The notes under the pieces are model-generated. The model saw only the letters and a program-made list of their open reading frames with translations, ran no database searches and was not told where the DNA came from. 64,000 nucleotides of DNA from Arenibacter sp. F26102 (GTDB taxonomy: Bacteria; Bacteroidota; Bacteroidia; Flavobacteriales; Flavobacteriaceae). Of the stretch, positions 9,468-16,043 are shown piece after piece (within the stretch, counting starts at the first letter, position 1; each line of letters begins with the position of its first letter). The stretch spans positions 124,001-188,000 of the forward strand of contig NZ_JALKBC010000010.1 in assembly GCF_023015865.1 (NCBI RefSeq). The letters are read 5' to 3'. The position numbers and the translations under genes are program-made.

Positions 9468-9489
9468 ATAAGTTATTGGTGTAACTTAT
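9468..9489. repeat. Inverted repeat between the propeller lipoprotein and isomerase genes
   Basis: ATAAGTTA (9468-9475) and TAACTTAT (9482-9489) are exact reverse complements separated by 6 bp, 20 bp before the ATG at 9509. It could be an operator or a weak hairpin; no U-tract follows. The same TAACTTA half-site occurs upstream of the SatD gene, possibly by chance in AT-rich DNA. Confidence 0.4.
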
Positions 9490-9508
9490 TTAAAGTAACT
9501 ATTCTAGA

Positions 9509-10366
9509 ATGATAAAAGATGTAAAATACGGTGTAAGCACTTGGCTTTGGGAATCACCGTTTAATTCACAATCCATTGCCCTGTTCCCTAAAATTAAAAA
9601 ATTGGGGTATGATCTGGTGGAAATCCCAGTAGAAGAGCCGGATTTAATTAATGGGGAAGTGATTAAAAAGGCATTAAAGGACAATGGGCTACAAGCGGTT
9701 GTTTGCGGTGCTTTTGGGCCATCAAAAGATCTGACCCATGAGGATGCCGCAGTACATCAAAATTGCTTCAATTATATTGAAAAATGTTTTCAACTATGTA
9801 ATCTGTGGGAGGTAGAGTTTTTGGCGGGCCCCATGTATGCTGCGGTAGGTAAGGCTAGAATGCTTTCCAAAGAAGAAAGGAAGCGGGAATGGGACCTAGC
9901 GGTGAGCAATGTGGCAAAGGTTTGTGCAATGGCTCAGGATCACGGGGTGTCTATAGCTTTGGAACCGCTAAATCGTTTTGAATCCGATATGGTCAATACC
10001 GCTGAGGACGTTATGCATTTTATAGCGGATGTCAACCATAATAGAGCCAAGGTGTTATTGGATGGATTTCATATGACCATTGAAGAAGGGAATATTGCAC
10101 AGGCTATAAAAACGGTAGGTGACAAATTGATACACGTTCAGGTTTCGGAGAACCATAGGGGAATTCCTGGTACCGGATTAACGCCTTGGGCCGATTTTGC
10201 AGAGGGCTTAAAGGCTATTAATTACAAGGGGGCCATTGTGATAGAAAGCTTTACCCCGGAAATTAAGGAATTGGCTGGAGCCGTGTGTATTTGGAAAAAT
10301 CTGGCCAAGAGCCAGGACCAATTCGCCTCTCAGGGAATCGATTTTTTAAAAAGGACATTTAATTAA
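9509..10366 (+). CDS. Sugar phosphate isomerase/epimerase family protein (AP endonuclease 2-like TIM barrel)
   Basis: 285 residues. Motifs of the D-psicose/D-tagatose 3-epimerase and xylose isomerase-like TIM-barrel superfamily are visible: YGVSTWLWESPF at the start, ALEPLNRFESDMVNT with the catalytic metal-binding Glu, VLLDGFHMTIEE with Asp and His, HVQVSENHRGIPGTG, and VIESFTPEI with the second catalytic Glu. It probably epimerises or isomerises a keto sugar in the cytoplasm. It lies 84 bp after the propeller lipoprotein and 12 bp before the Gfo/Idh/MocA oxidoreductase, consistent with one pathway. Confidence 0.87.
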   Translation: MIKDVKYGVSTWLWESPFNSQSIALFPKIKKLGYDLVEIPVEEPDLINGEVIKKALKDNGLQAVVCGAFGPSKDLTHEDAAVHQNCFNYIEKCFQLCNLWEVEFLAGPMYAAVGKARMLSKEERKREWDLAVSNVAKVCAMAQDHGVSIALEPLNRFESDMVNTAEDVMHFIADVNHNRAKVLLDGFHMTIEEGNIAQAIKTVGDKLIHVQVSENHRGIPGTGLTPWADFAEGLKAINYKGAIVIESFTPEIKELAGAVCIWKNLAKSQDQFASQGIDFLKRTFN

Positions 10367-10378
10367 AATTTAGATAAG

Positions 10379-11512
10379 ATGAGTATTAAGAAAGTAAACA
10401 TCGCTATCGTAGGTTTGGGATTTGGAGCAGAATTTATCCCGATATACCAAAAGCATCCAAACGCCAATCTTGTGGCTATTTCGCAACGAAACGAAGTCAA
10501 GCTAAATGAGTTGGCAGATGCGTTCAATATTGAAAAAAGATATACTTCCTATGATGAACTGTTACAGGACCCGGAAATAGACGCCGTTCATATAAATACG
10601 CCTATTCCGGACCACGGAATTCAATCTATAAAGGCCTTAAAAGCCGGTAAGCATGTTGCTTGTACAGTACCCATGGCAACTACCGTGGCGGAATGTGAGG
10701 AAATTGTGCGCTTAACGGAAGAAACCGGCCTCACTTACATGATGATGGAAACTGTGGTTTATGCCAGGGAATTTTTATTCATGAAGGAGTTGTATGAAAA
10801 TGGTGAATTGGGAAAAGTACAGTTTTTAAAAGCCAGTCACCAACAAGATATGGATGGTTGGCCCAACTACTGGCCTGGTCTGCCTCCAATGCATTATGCA
10901 ACGCATTGTGTAGGGCCAGTTCTAGCCCTTACAAGAGGGGAAGCTGAGTACGTTTCCTGTTTTGGGTCGGGAACTATACGCGAAGAGCTAATACCGCATT
11001 ACAACTCACCATTTGCAGTGGAAACCACTCATATTAAATTTCGGAATTCAGATTTAAGCGCCCAGGTGTATAGGTCTCTTTTTGATGTAGCTAGACAATA
11101 TCGCGAAAGCTTTGAGGTATATGGGTCAAAGAAATCGGTGGAATGGCCCTTGATTGAAGGGAAACCATTGGTGGTGCACACGGCCAAAAAACCGGAACCG
11201 GAAATCCCAGAGGAAATGGAAAGTCCGGATTTTGCAAAATTATTGCCCAAAGAAATACAGCATTTCACTACCAAGGGGGTGTACGACTCGGAGGAGCACC
11301 AACACCTTTCATTTACGCAGGGCGCTGGTCATGGAGGGTCGCATCCACATCTGGTACATGAATTTGTAAATGCCCTGGTTCAGAACAAAGCGCCTTACCC
11401 CAATGCCAAGCAGTCTGCCAATATTACCTGTGTCGGGATTCTGGCTCATGAGTCGGCGCTTAAAGGCGGAGAGATCATTAGGTTGCCCGAATTTACATTT
11501 TACACTAAATAG
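10379..11512 (+). CDS. Gfo/Idh/MocA family NAD(P)-dependent oxidoreductase
   Basis: 377 residues. The N-terminal Rossmann fold has IAIVGLGFGAEFIPIYQKHP (residues 8-27) and HINTPIPDHGIQSIKALKAG, followed by KHVACTVPMATTVAE in place of the usual EKPxA motif of this family (the expected Glu-Lys reads Cys-Thr here, although the lysine of GKHV is close). The C-terminal part has the family's alpha/beta domain, including a GGSHPHLVHEFV segment. Members oxidise or reduce sugars and sugar acids. It is the last gene of the putative operon starting at 5918. The replaced EKP motif may reflect a different catalytic lysine arrangement. Confidence 0.87.
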   Translation: MSIKKVNIAIVGLGFGAEFIPIYQKHPNANLVAISQRNEVKLNELADAFNIEKRYTSYDELLQDPEIDAVHINTPIPDHGIQSIKALKAGKHVACTVPMATTVAECEEIVRLTEETGLTYMMMETVVYAREFLFMKELYENGELGKVQFLKASHQQDMDGWPNYWPGLPPMHYATHCVGPVLALTRGEAEYVSCFGSGTIREELIPHYNSPFAVETTHIKFRNSDLSAQVYRSLFDVARQYRESFEVYGSKKSVEWPLIEGKPLVVHTAKKPEPEIPEEMESPDFAKLLPKEIQHFTTKGVYDSEEHQHLSFTQGAGHGGSHPHLVHEFVNALVQNKAPYPNAKQSANITCVGILAHESALKGGEIIRLPEFTFYTK

Positions 11513-11563
11513 CTTGTTTTTAGAATTTTATAAGCATTATTTAAAGTGATATTTTAAGATGGT

Positions 11564-11759
11564 TAGCGAGTGATTCAATAATTTAGTTTTATGTAAATTA
11601 ACGGTTTAAGTTATTTTTTTTACTAAAAAAGCACCGTCCATATTAAAATATTCGCTAAATTTAACATTCATAAGTAAGACTTAAAAAATGGTTTTTTGCT
11701 TGCTAAAGACACTATTTTTTAACTTTTAAAAGAGGACGTAGGGGTGCGTCCTCTTTTTT
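11564..11759 (+). ncRNA. Candidate small RNA, copy 1 of a three-member tandem family
   Basis: This element has several parts in order. TAGCGAGTGATTCAAT at 11564 is shared with copy 2. An ACGGTTTAAGTTA / AAAAAAGCACCGT dyad lies at 11601-11637. A 26-bp block at 11656-11681 begins TAAATTTAACATTCA and is identical in copy 3. A terminal hairpin at 11728-11757 is followed by T residues. The spacing from the CATAAG motif (11669) to the hairpin is 59 bp, against 55 and 53 bp in the other copies. No open reading frame fits. The real 5' end is unknown. It resembles a small transcript closed by an intrinsic terminator. A known Flavobacteria RNA family could apply, but I cannot test that here. Confidence 0.5.
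11728..11759 (+). terminator. Intrinsic-terminator-like hairpin, copy 1
   Basis: Stem AAAAGAGGACG (11728-11738) pairs with CGTCCTCTTTT (11747-11757) around the 8-nt loop TAGGGGTG, then TT. The A-tract on the 5' side would also make it work on the minus strand. Confidence 0.75.
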
Positions 11760-11837
11760 ATTTTTACTTCCCTTATATATTACTGTAGCTGCAAGTTCAT
11801 TAATGATTTATATTTGAATCCATTTCAATTTCATATC

Positions 11838-11992
11838 TAGCGATTGAGTCAATTTTATATTTCATTAAGAGTCTTTTGCCAGTGGATAAGCCCGTCATTT
11901 GTATTTCATAAGTTAAGACTAATAAAATAAGGTATTAAACAAACCTAGTTTTTATTATTTCAAAGAGGACGTAGGGGTGCGTCCTCTTTTTT
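11838..11992 (+). ncRNA. Candidate small RNA, copy 2 of the tandem family
   Basis: TAGCGATTGAGTCAAT at 11838 matches the copy 1 upstream block. The core TTTCATAAGTTAAGACT is at 11904-11920. The same terminal hairpin follows at 11962-11990. Relative to copy 1 it lacks the roughly 36-nt ACGG...CCGT dyad: the interval from TAGCGA to CATAAG is 69 bp here and 105 bp in copy 1. It is therefore a shorter variant of the same element. No coding potential is seen. Confidence 0.45.
11962..11992 (+). terminator. Intrinsic-terminator-like hairpin, copy 2
   Basis: AAAGAGGACG (11962-11971), loop TAGGGGTG (11972-11979), CGTCCTCTTT (11980-11989), then TTT. Stem and loop are identical to copies 1 and 3. Confidence 0.75.
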
Positions 11993-12050
11993 ATTTTAGG
12001 TATATCCATAACTCTTTGTTGTTGAAAAGGGTCAACTAATTAAAATTTCA

Positions 12051-12067
12051 AGACCTGTCTCAGGTCT
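12051..12067. repeat. Short hairpin in the sRNA-like region
   Basis: AGACCTG (12051-12057) and CAGGTCT (12061-12067) form a 7-bp stem with a 3-nt loop, followed by ATATTTTAT. It may be a weak terminator between copies 2 and 3 or part of the copy 3 leader. Confidence 0.4.
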
Positions 12068-12119
12068 ATATTTTATGTTCGAGTCTGCTTTTATATTATA
12101 GGTTAATTCTTGGTGCCTC

Positions 12120-12143
12120 CCCCTCTGTGAGCCCCTCTGTGAG
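12120..12143 (+). repeat. Perfect 12-bp tandem duplication
   Basis: CCCCTCTGTGAG occurs twice head to tail (12120-12131, 12132-12143), about 55 bp upstream of copy 3. It is GC-rich compared with its surroundings. The G-rich loop TAGGGGTG of the adjacent hairpins could pair partly with the CCCCTC of this repeat. Confidence 0.7.
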
Positions 12144-12198
12144 TACAACAATTCTGGGATTAGGTGTTATAATCCACCTAGTGGCTTTATTCAGATTT

Positions 12199-12348
12199 AC
12201 GGTTTGAGTTAATTTTTTTTCAAAAAAGAACGTTTCGTAGGAGAATAAATGTTAAATTTAACATTCATAAGTAAGACTAGAAAAATAAGTTTTTAAAAGA
12301 AACTATTTTTTACATTTTAAAAGAGGACGTAGGGGTGCGTCCTCTTTT
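12199..12348 (+). ncRNA. Candidate small RNA, copy 3 of the tandem family
   Basis: ACGGTTTGAGTTA with a T-tract and AAAAAAGAACG (12199-12232) matches the copy 1 dyad region. The 26-bp block at 12253-12278 is identical to copy 1, and the A/T-rich linker ACTATTTTTTA is also shared. The element ends in the invariant hairpin at 12319-12348. Preservation of the block and loop while flanking sequence has diverged suggests selection on an RNA. No reading frame is conserved. Confidence 0.5.
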
Positions 12349-12350
12349 CT
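12319..12350 (+). terminator. Intrinsic-terminator-like hairpin, copy 3
   Basis: AAAAGAGGACG (12319-12329), loop TAGGGGTG (12330-12337), CGTCCTCTTTT (12338-12348), then CT. The U-tract is interrupted by C sooner than in copies 1 and 2. Confidence 0.7.
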
Positions 12351-12470
12351 ATTTACAATAATTTCTTCCCTCAGCCCATCCCCGGAATATAACAACTGGG
12401 TAAATTCAATTTCCCTACGATTTTAGATTAATCCACATTTGTATAGTTGGAAAGGAAACAAAACCTTGTT

Positions 12471-12780
12471 ATGCAAAAAATCATATTGGTCATTATAGCA
12501 ATAATCGTTAATCAAATAGCGTCCGGACAGGATGAAAGTAAATTGCAAGATGACGATATATTGATACTTGTAAATCAATGTTGTAACGAAGAAAATATAG
12601 ATCCTAAATCGCTATTGGAAATATCCTTGTTTTGAACGGAGGATGACCATTCCAATGTAGTGGATATAGCTTTGTCGTGGGATCTTTTTGTTAACTTTAA
12701 TCCTAGATAGTTCCGTGTCTCCGATAGTGGAAAAAAAATATGGGATTAATTATGAACGGCCAGTAAATTATTATCAATGA
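12471..12780 (+). pseudogene. Decayed small secreted-protein gene
   Basis: From the ATG at 12471 a signal peptide (MQKIILVIIAIIVNQIASGQ) leads into DESKLQDDDILILVNQCCNE and stops at TGA 12633-12635, giving 54 residues. Reading on in the same frame gives protein-like sequence (TEDDHSNVVDIALSWDLFVN, then FNPR), a TAG at 12708, and SDSGKK. A shift of frame at the run of eight A residues (12731-12738) then gives KYGINYERPVNYYQ, ending in TGA at 12778-12780. That stop overlaps the ATG of the kinase gene as ATGA. Two stops and one frameshift would therefore restore one gene of about 100 codons joined to the kinase operon. The alternative is a genuine 54-residue secreted peptide followed by leader. 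I do not recognise the protein. Confidence 0.5.
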
Positions 12781-14114
12781 TACGATTTATTAAACATTTA
12801 GGCAATGCAGTGTTTATTGGGACATTGATCTATTTCATATTTCTCGCCGTATTCTTTTTTATGGGAAAATTTGATGCGGGTTTCACTTACCAGAGGGCTT
12901 TGGAGGAATATTATGGAAATATGATTTTTGCGGTAATCCTATATATGGTAAATGCCTATTGGATCCAATTCCTTTTAGATAAGTACAAAAATCAGTTTTA
13001 TAGAAGAAAACGCCTTTTAATGGGTATATCCGGAAATATACTGCTCTCCTTGGCAGGAATATTCATTTCCCGTTTAATTCTGCGGGTGGGTATCGAAAAA
13101 ATACCGATTTCTGATTTTATGAATGCTGAGAAACTCGAATATTATAAGGTTTCGCTTTTTCTTGCCATTCTAATTTCATTGATATTCTATTTGGCGTGGT
13201 ATTTTAAGTATCGTCAAGAAAATAAGGTAAAGGAGCAGAAAATAATTGCTGGTACTGCTTCCGCCAAGTTTGACGCTCTTAAGAATCAATTGGACCCCCA
13301 TTTTCTTTTTAACAGTCTAAACGTGCTTACGAGTTTAATTGAGGAGGATCCGGAACAGGCACAGAAATTCACTACCTCACTTTCAAAGGTATATCGTTAT
13401 GTCTTAGAGCAAAAGAACAAGGATTTGGTAACTGTGGACGAGGAGATTGCTTTTGCCAAAACTTATGTTCGATTATTAAAAATGAGGTTTGAGGACAGTA
13501 TAATTTTTGATATCCCAGAAAAGGGAAGTGGGGCCGAAACAAAAATTGTACCCCTGTCCCTTCAGCTTTTGTTGGAAAACGCAGTAAAGCACAACGTGGT
13601 TACTTCGGCCAAGCCTCTGCATATTCGCGTTTATGAAGATGGAGGAATGCTTTGTGTGTCCAATAATTTACAGGAAAAGCAGGTTGTAAAAAAAAGTAGC
13701 GGTGTTGGACTTCGGAATATACAGGAGCGCTATCATATGCTTTCCGACAGGGAAGTTCAAATTCAAAAAACAAATTCAGATTTTACGGTTAAACTCCCGA
13801 TACTGAGTCAGAAAATAGGGATTGTGGAAACTCAGAAAACATTTTTAGAGGATAAGCGCTATCAAAAAGCCAAGGAGAAGGTCGAGGCTATCAAGGGGTT
13901 TTATGGGAATCTTATTTCGTATTGTGTTGTGCTTCCTATCTTGGCTATTGTCAATTACAATACAACCAGTTTTCCATGGGTACTTTTTCCTGCCGTGGGT
14001 TGGGGTTTTGGTATTGCTGTTCATGGCATGGAGGTTTTTGGCTACAATCCATTGTTAGGCAAGAGTTGGGAGGAAAAAGAAATTCAAAAATATATGGATG
14101 ATGAAAGTTTTTAA
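12777..14114 (+). CDS. LytS-type sensor histidine kinase with C-terminal 2TM domain
   Basis: 445 residues. Four N-terminal membrane segments (about 11-30, 49-67, 80-103 and 124-144) precede a His_kinase domain with the phospho-acceptor His175 in LKNQLDPHFLFNSLNVL. The ATP-binding domain has LLLENAVKHN and the GVGLRNIQERY box. Residues from about 360 form an extra domain, KAKEKVEAIKGFY, two hydrophobic segments, then WEEKEIQKYM, which is homologous to the three small proteins encoded next. It would phosphorylate the LytTR regulator at 15196. The signal is unknown. The ATG overlaps the stop of the decayed gene upstream. Confidence 0.9.
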   Translation: MIRFIKHLGNAVFIGTLIYFIFLAVFFFMGKFDAGFTYQRALEEYYGNMIFAVILYMVNAYWIQFLLDKYKNQFYRRKRLLMGISGNILLSLAGIFISRLILRVGIEKIPISDFMNAEKLEYYKVSLFLAILISLIFYLAWYFKYRQENKVKEQKIIAGTASAKFDALKNQLDPHFLFNSLNVLTSLIEEDPEQAQKFTTSLSKVYRYVLEQKNKDLVTVDEEIAFAKTYVRLLKMRFEDSIIFDIPEKGSGAETKIVPLSLQLLLENAVKHNVVTSAKPLHIRVYEDGGMLCVSNNLQEKQVVKKSSGVGLRNIQERYHMLSDREVQIQKTNSDFTVKLPILSQKIGIVETQKTFLEDKRYQKAKEKVEAIKGFYGNLISYCVVLPILAIVNYNTTSFPWVLFPAVGWGFGIAVHGMEVFGYNPLLGKSWEEKEIQKYMDDESF

Positions 14115-14203
14115 GCCACAATCCATCGCTTAAATTCAACAGTTCGTAAATTTTATTTTGAAAAAGTGGAGATGTGTACCGTATTTTGAAATAAATATAA
14201 AAC

Positions 14204-14506
14204 ATGGAAAATTCAGATAAGGAAAACAAATATTACAGGGCGAAGGAGAGAGTGGAAGCTATTAAGAAATTCTATTTGAATCTAGGGTCCTATCTTATTT
14301 TTATAATGTTCCTGGCAGCTATAAATTACTTTACCAATAAATGGCAGTACGCATGGTTTTTGTGGGCGGCTTTTGGTTGGGGGATAGGATTGGTGTTTCA
14401 GGCCGTAAAAGTCTTTGGCTTAAACCCTTTCCTCGGGAAGAATTGGGAGGAAAAGAAAATAAAGGAGTTTATGCGTGAGGATGAACCGCAAAACAGGTGG
14501 AAATGA
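14204..14506 (+). CDS. 2TM domain-containing protein (first of three)
   Basis: 100 residues. The pattern YYRAKERVEAIKKFYLNLGS, two membrane segments, GIGLVFQAVKVFGLNPFLGK and WEEKKIKEF matches the kinase tail almost throughout (GIAVHGMEVFGYNP in the kinase). The 2TM family is common beside histidine kinases in Bacteroidota, and its function is not established. It would sit in the inner membrane with both ends in the cytoplasm. It overlaps the next gene by 10 bp. Closest in sequence to the kinase tail, so a recent duplication of that tail is plausible. Confidence 0.82.
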   Translation: MENSDKENKYYRAKERVEAIKKFYLNLGSYLIFIMFLAAINYFTNKWQYAWFLWAAFGWGIGLVFQAVKVFGLNPFLGKNWEEKKIKEFMREDEPQNRWK

Positions 14507-14835
14507 TGGACAACGACAAAAAGAAAAAAATGCTACGTGCCCAAAAACAGGTAGCGGAACTTAAGGGGTTTTATATTCATTTGGCCGTTTATCTTGCGGT
14601 GAATTTATTGATTACTTCAGTTAAAATTATTGGCAACATGAGTCATGGAGAATCCTTTTTGGAGGCATTCTGGGATTTTGGAGCCTTTGCTGTATGGTTA
14701 TTTTGGGGTATTGGCCTAGTGTTTCACGGTTTAAAGGTCTTTTCCTACAATCCGTTTTTTAATAAGGATTGGGAGGAGAGACAGATTCGTAAGTATATGG
14801 AGAAAGAAAAAAAGGAATCTGAGAGATATAGATAA
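14497..14835 (+). CDS. 2TM domain-containing protein (second of three)
   Basis: 112 residues, with MLRAQKQVAELKGFYIHLAV, two membrane segments, GIGLVFHGLKVFSYNPFF and the terminal WEERQIRKYM box. It keeps the His seen in the kinase tail (VFHG; the kinase has AVHG). The ATG at 14497 overlaps the previous gene; ATG 14506 (MDNDKKKK) is an alternative. Its stop overlaps the next start as TAATG, which implies translational coupling. Confidence 0.82.
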   Translation: MEMMDNDKKKKMLRAQKQVAELKGFYIHLAVYLAVNLLITSVKIIGNMSHGESFLEAFWDFGAFAVWLFWGIGLVFHGLKVFSYNPFFNKDWEERQIRKYMEKEKKESERYR

Positions 14836-15158
14836 TGGGAAAGTACAAATACGATTCTGAAAAGTATATTCGAGCAAAGAGACGGGTGGAGAATCTCAAA
14901 AATTTTTATGCACACATTGCAGTGTACGTTGTTATGAACGTTCTTCTTTTCTCTTTCAAAGTAAATATTATTGACTTTTTTGTAGAGCATGGAGTAAATG
15001 ACCAAGGCTTTTTAAATTGGGTGGAATGGAATATTGTTTTTATTCCGATTATATGGGGGGTCGTTTTGTTGTTAATTGGACTTTTTTACTTCAAAATGAA
15101 ACCTGTGTTTTTTAGAAATTGGGAAGAAAGGCAAATTCGAAAATACATGGAGAAATAG
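14835..15158 (+). CDS. 2TM domain-containing protein (third of three)
   Basis: 107 residues. Same layout: KYIRAKRRVENLKNFYAHIA, two membrane segments, and the terminal WEERQIRKYM box. It is the most diverged member: the VFxxNPF region reads YFKMKPVFF and the His is replaced. The start ATG shares an A with the previous stop. It is followed 37 bp later by the response regulator gene. Confidence 0.8.
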   Translation: MGKYKYDSEKYIRAKRRVENLKNFYAHIAVYVVMNVLLFSFKVNIIDFFVEHGVNDQGFLNWVEWNIVFIPIIWGVVLLLIGLFYFKMKPVFFRNWEERQIRKYMEK

Positions 15159-15195
15159 GGAATCCATAAATGAACCAAGCAATTAACCAACACAG

Positions 15196-15951
15196 ATGAA
15201 CGCAATAATTATTGAAGATGAAAAACCTGCCGCAAGAAGATTGGGGCGATTATTGGCTAATTTGAAGATAGAAGTTTCTGTTATGCTTTATTCTGTGGAG
15301 GAGGCTATTATATGGTTTCGGGAAAATGAACATCCGGAACTTATTTTTTTGGATATTCAGCTTTCGGACGGATTATCGTTTGAGATTTTTGAGGCAATTG
15401 ATATTCAAAGTTCGGTGATTTTTACGACCGCTTATGATGAATATGCATTGCAGGCATTTAAGCTAAATAGTATTGATTATTTGTTAAAACCTATCGATGA
15501 TAGGGAATTGGAAATTGCCGTTAAGAAGTACCTTTCTTTTCAACCTAAAAAGCAGAAGTTGTCGCTCGATTTTGAAGACATAAAAAAGTTGTTGGTCAAC
15601 CCTTTGGAACGGGAATATAAAAAGAGGTTTACCGTTGCTGTTGGGCAGCATTTGAAAATTATTAATGCGGAAGAAATAGAATGTTTTTACAGTGAGAACA
15701 AAGGCACCTATGCTGCCACTATTGAGGGTAGGAATTATTTGTTGGATCTTACCTTGGAAAACTTGGAATCTGAACTTCATCCAAAATATTTTTTCCGGGT
15801 GAGTAGAAAATTCTACATCAACATAAGTCATGTAAAAGATATAGTTTCCTACACCAATTCTAGGTTGGAAATTAAACTAAATCGCTATAATGGTCAAGAA
15901 ATTATTGTAAGTCGCGAAAGGGTAAAAGACTTTAAGTTTTGGTTGGAGTAA
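15196..15951 (+). CDS. LytTR-family response regulator
   Basis: 251 residues. The receiver domain has the acidic pair in IIEDEKPAARR (E7, D8), phospho-acceptor Asp53 in ELIFLDIQLSDG, the Thr in VIFTTAYDEYAL and the Lys in DYLLKPIDD. A LytTR DNA-binding domain occupies about 145-250 (IKIINAEEIECFYSENKGTY type, with the terminal FRVSRKFYINI and VSRERVKDFKFWL). It is the partner of the LytS-like kinase three genes upstream. Targets are unknown; LytTR proteins bind paired direct repeats, so nearby repeats such as 17321-17353 are candidates. Confidence 0.9.
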   Translation: MNAIIIEDEKPAARRLGRLLANLKIEVSVMLYSVEEAIIWFRENEHPELIFLDIQLSDGLSFEIFEAIDIQSSVIFTTAYDEYALQAFKLNSIDYLLKPIDDRELEIAVKKYLSFQPKKQKLSLDFEDIKKLLVNPLEREYKKRFTVAVGQHLKIINAEEIECFYSENKGTYAATIEGRNYLLDLTLENLESELHPKYFFRVSRKFYINISHVKDIVSYTNSRLEIKLNRYNGQEIIVSRERVKDFKFWLE

Positions 15952-16043
15952 AAGTATTTAATTGATTGATTTTAATTTATTTAACCATTAAAAAAATGTG
16001 CTATAGGTTTTTCTTATAGTAGTGTTTTTAGATCAATTTAGGG

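Noticed and set aside
11560-12350. Reading the three hairpin elements as CRISPR repeats, integron attC sites or an insertion sequence
   Set aside because: Spacing is irregular (234 and 357 bp), no spacer-like units, no attC core sites, no transposase or integrase frame.
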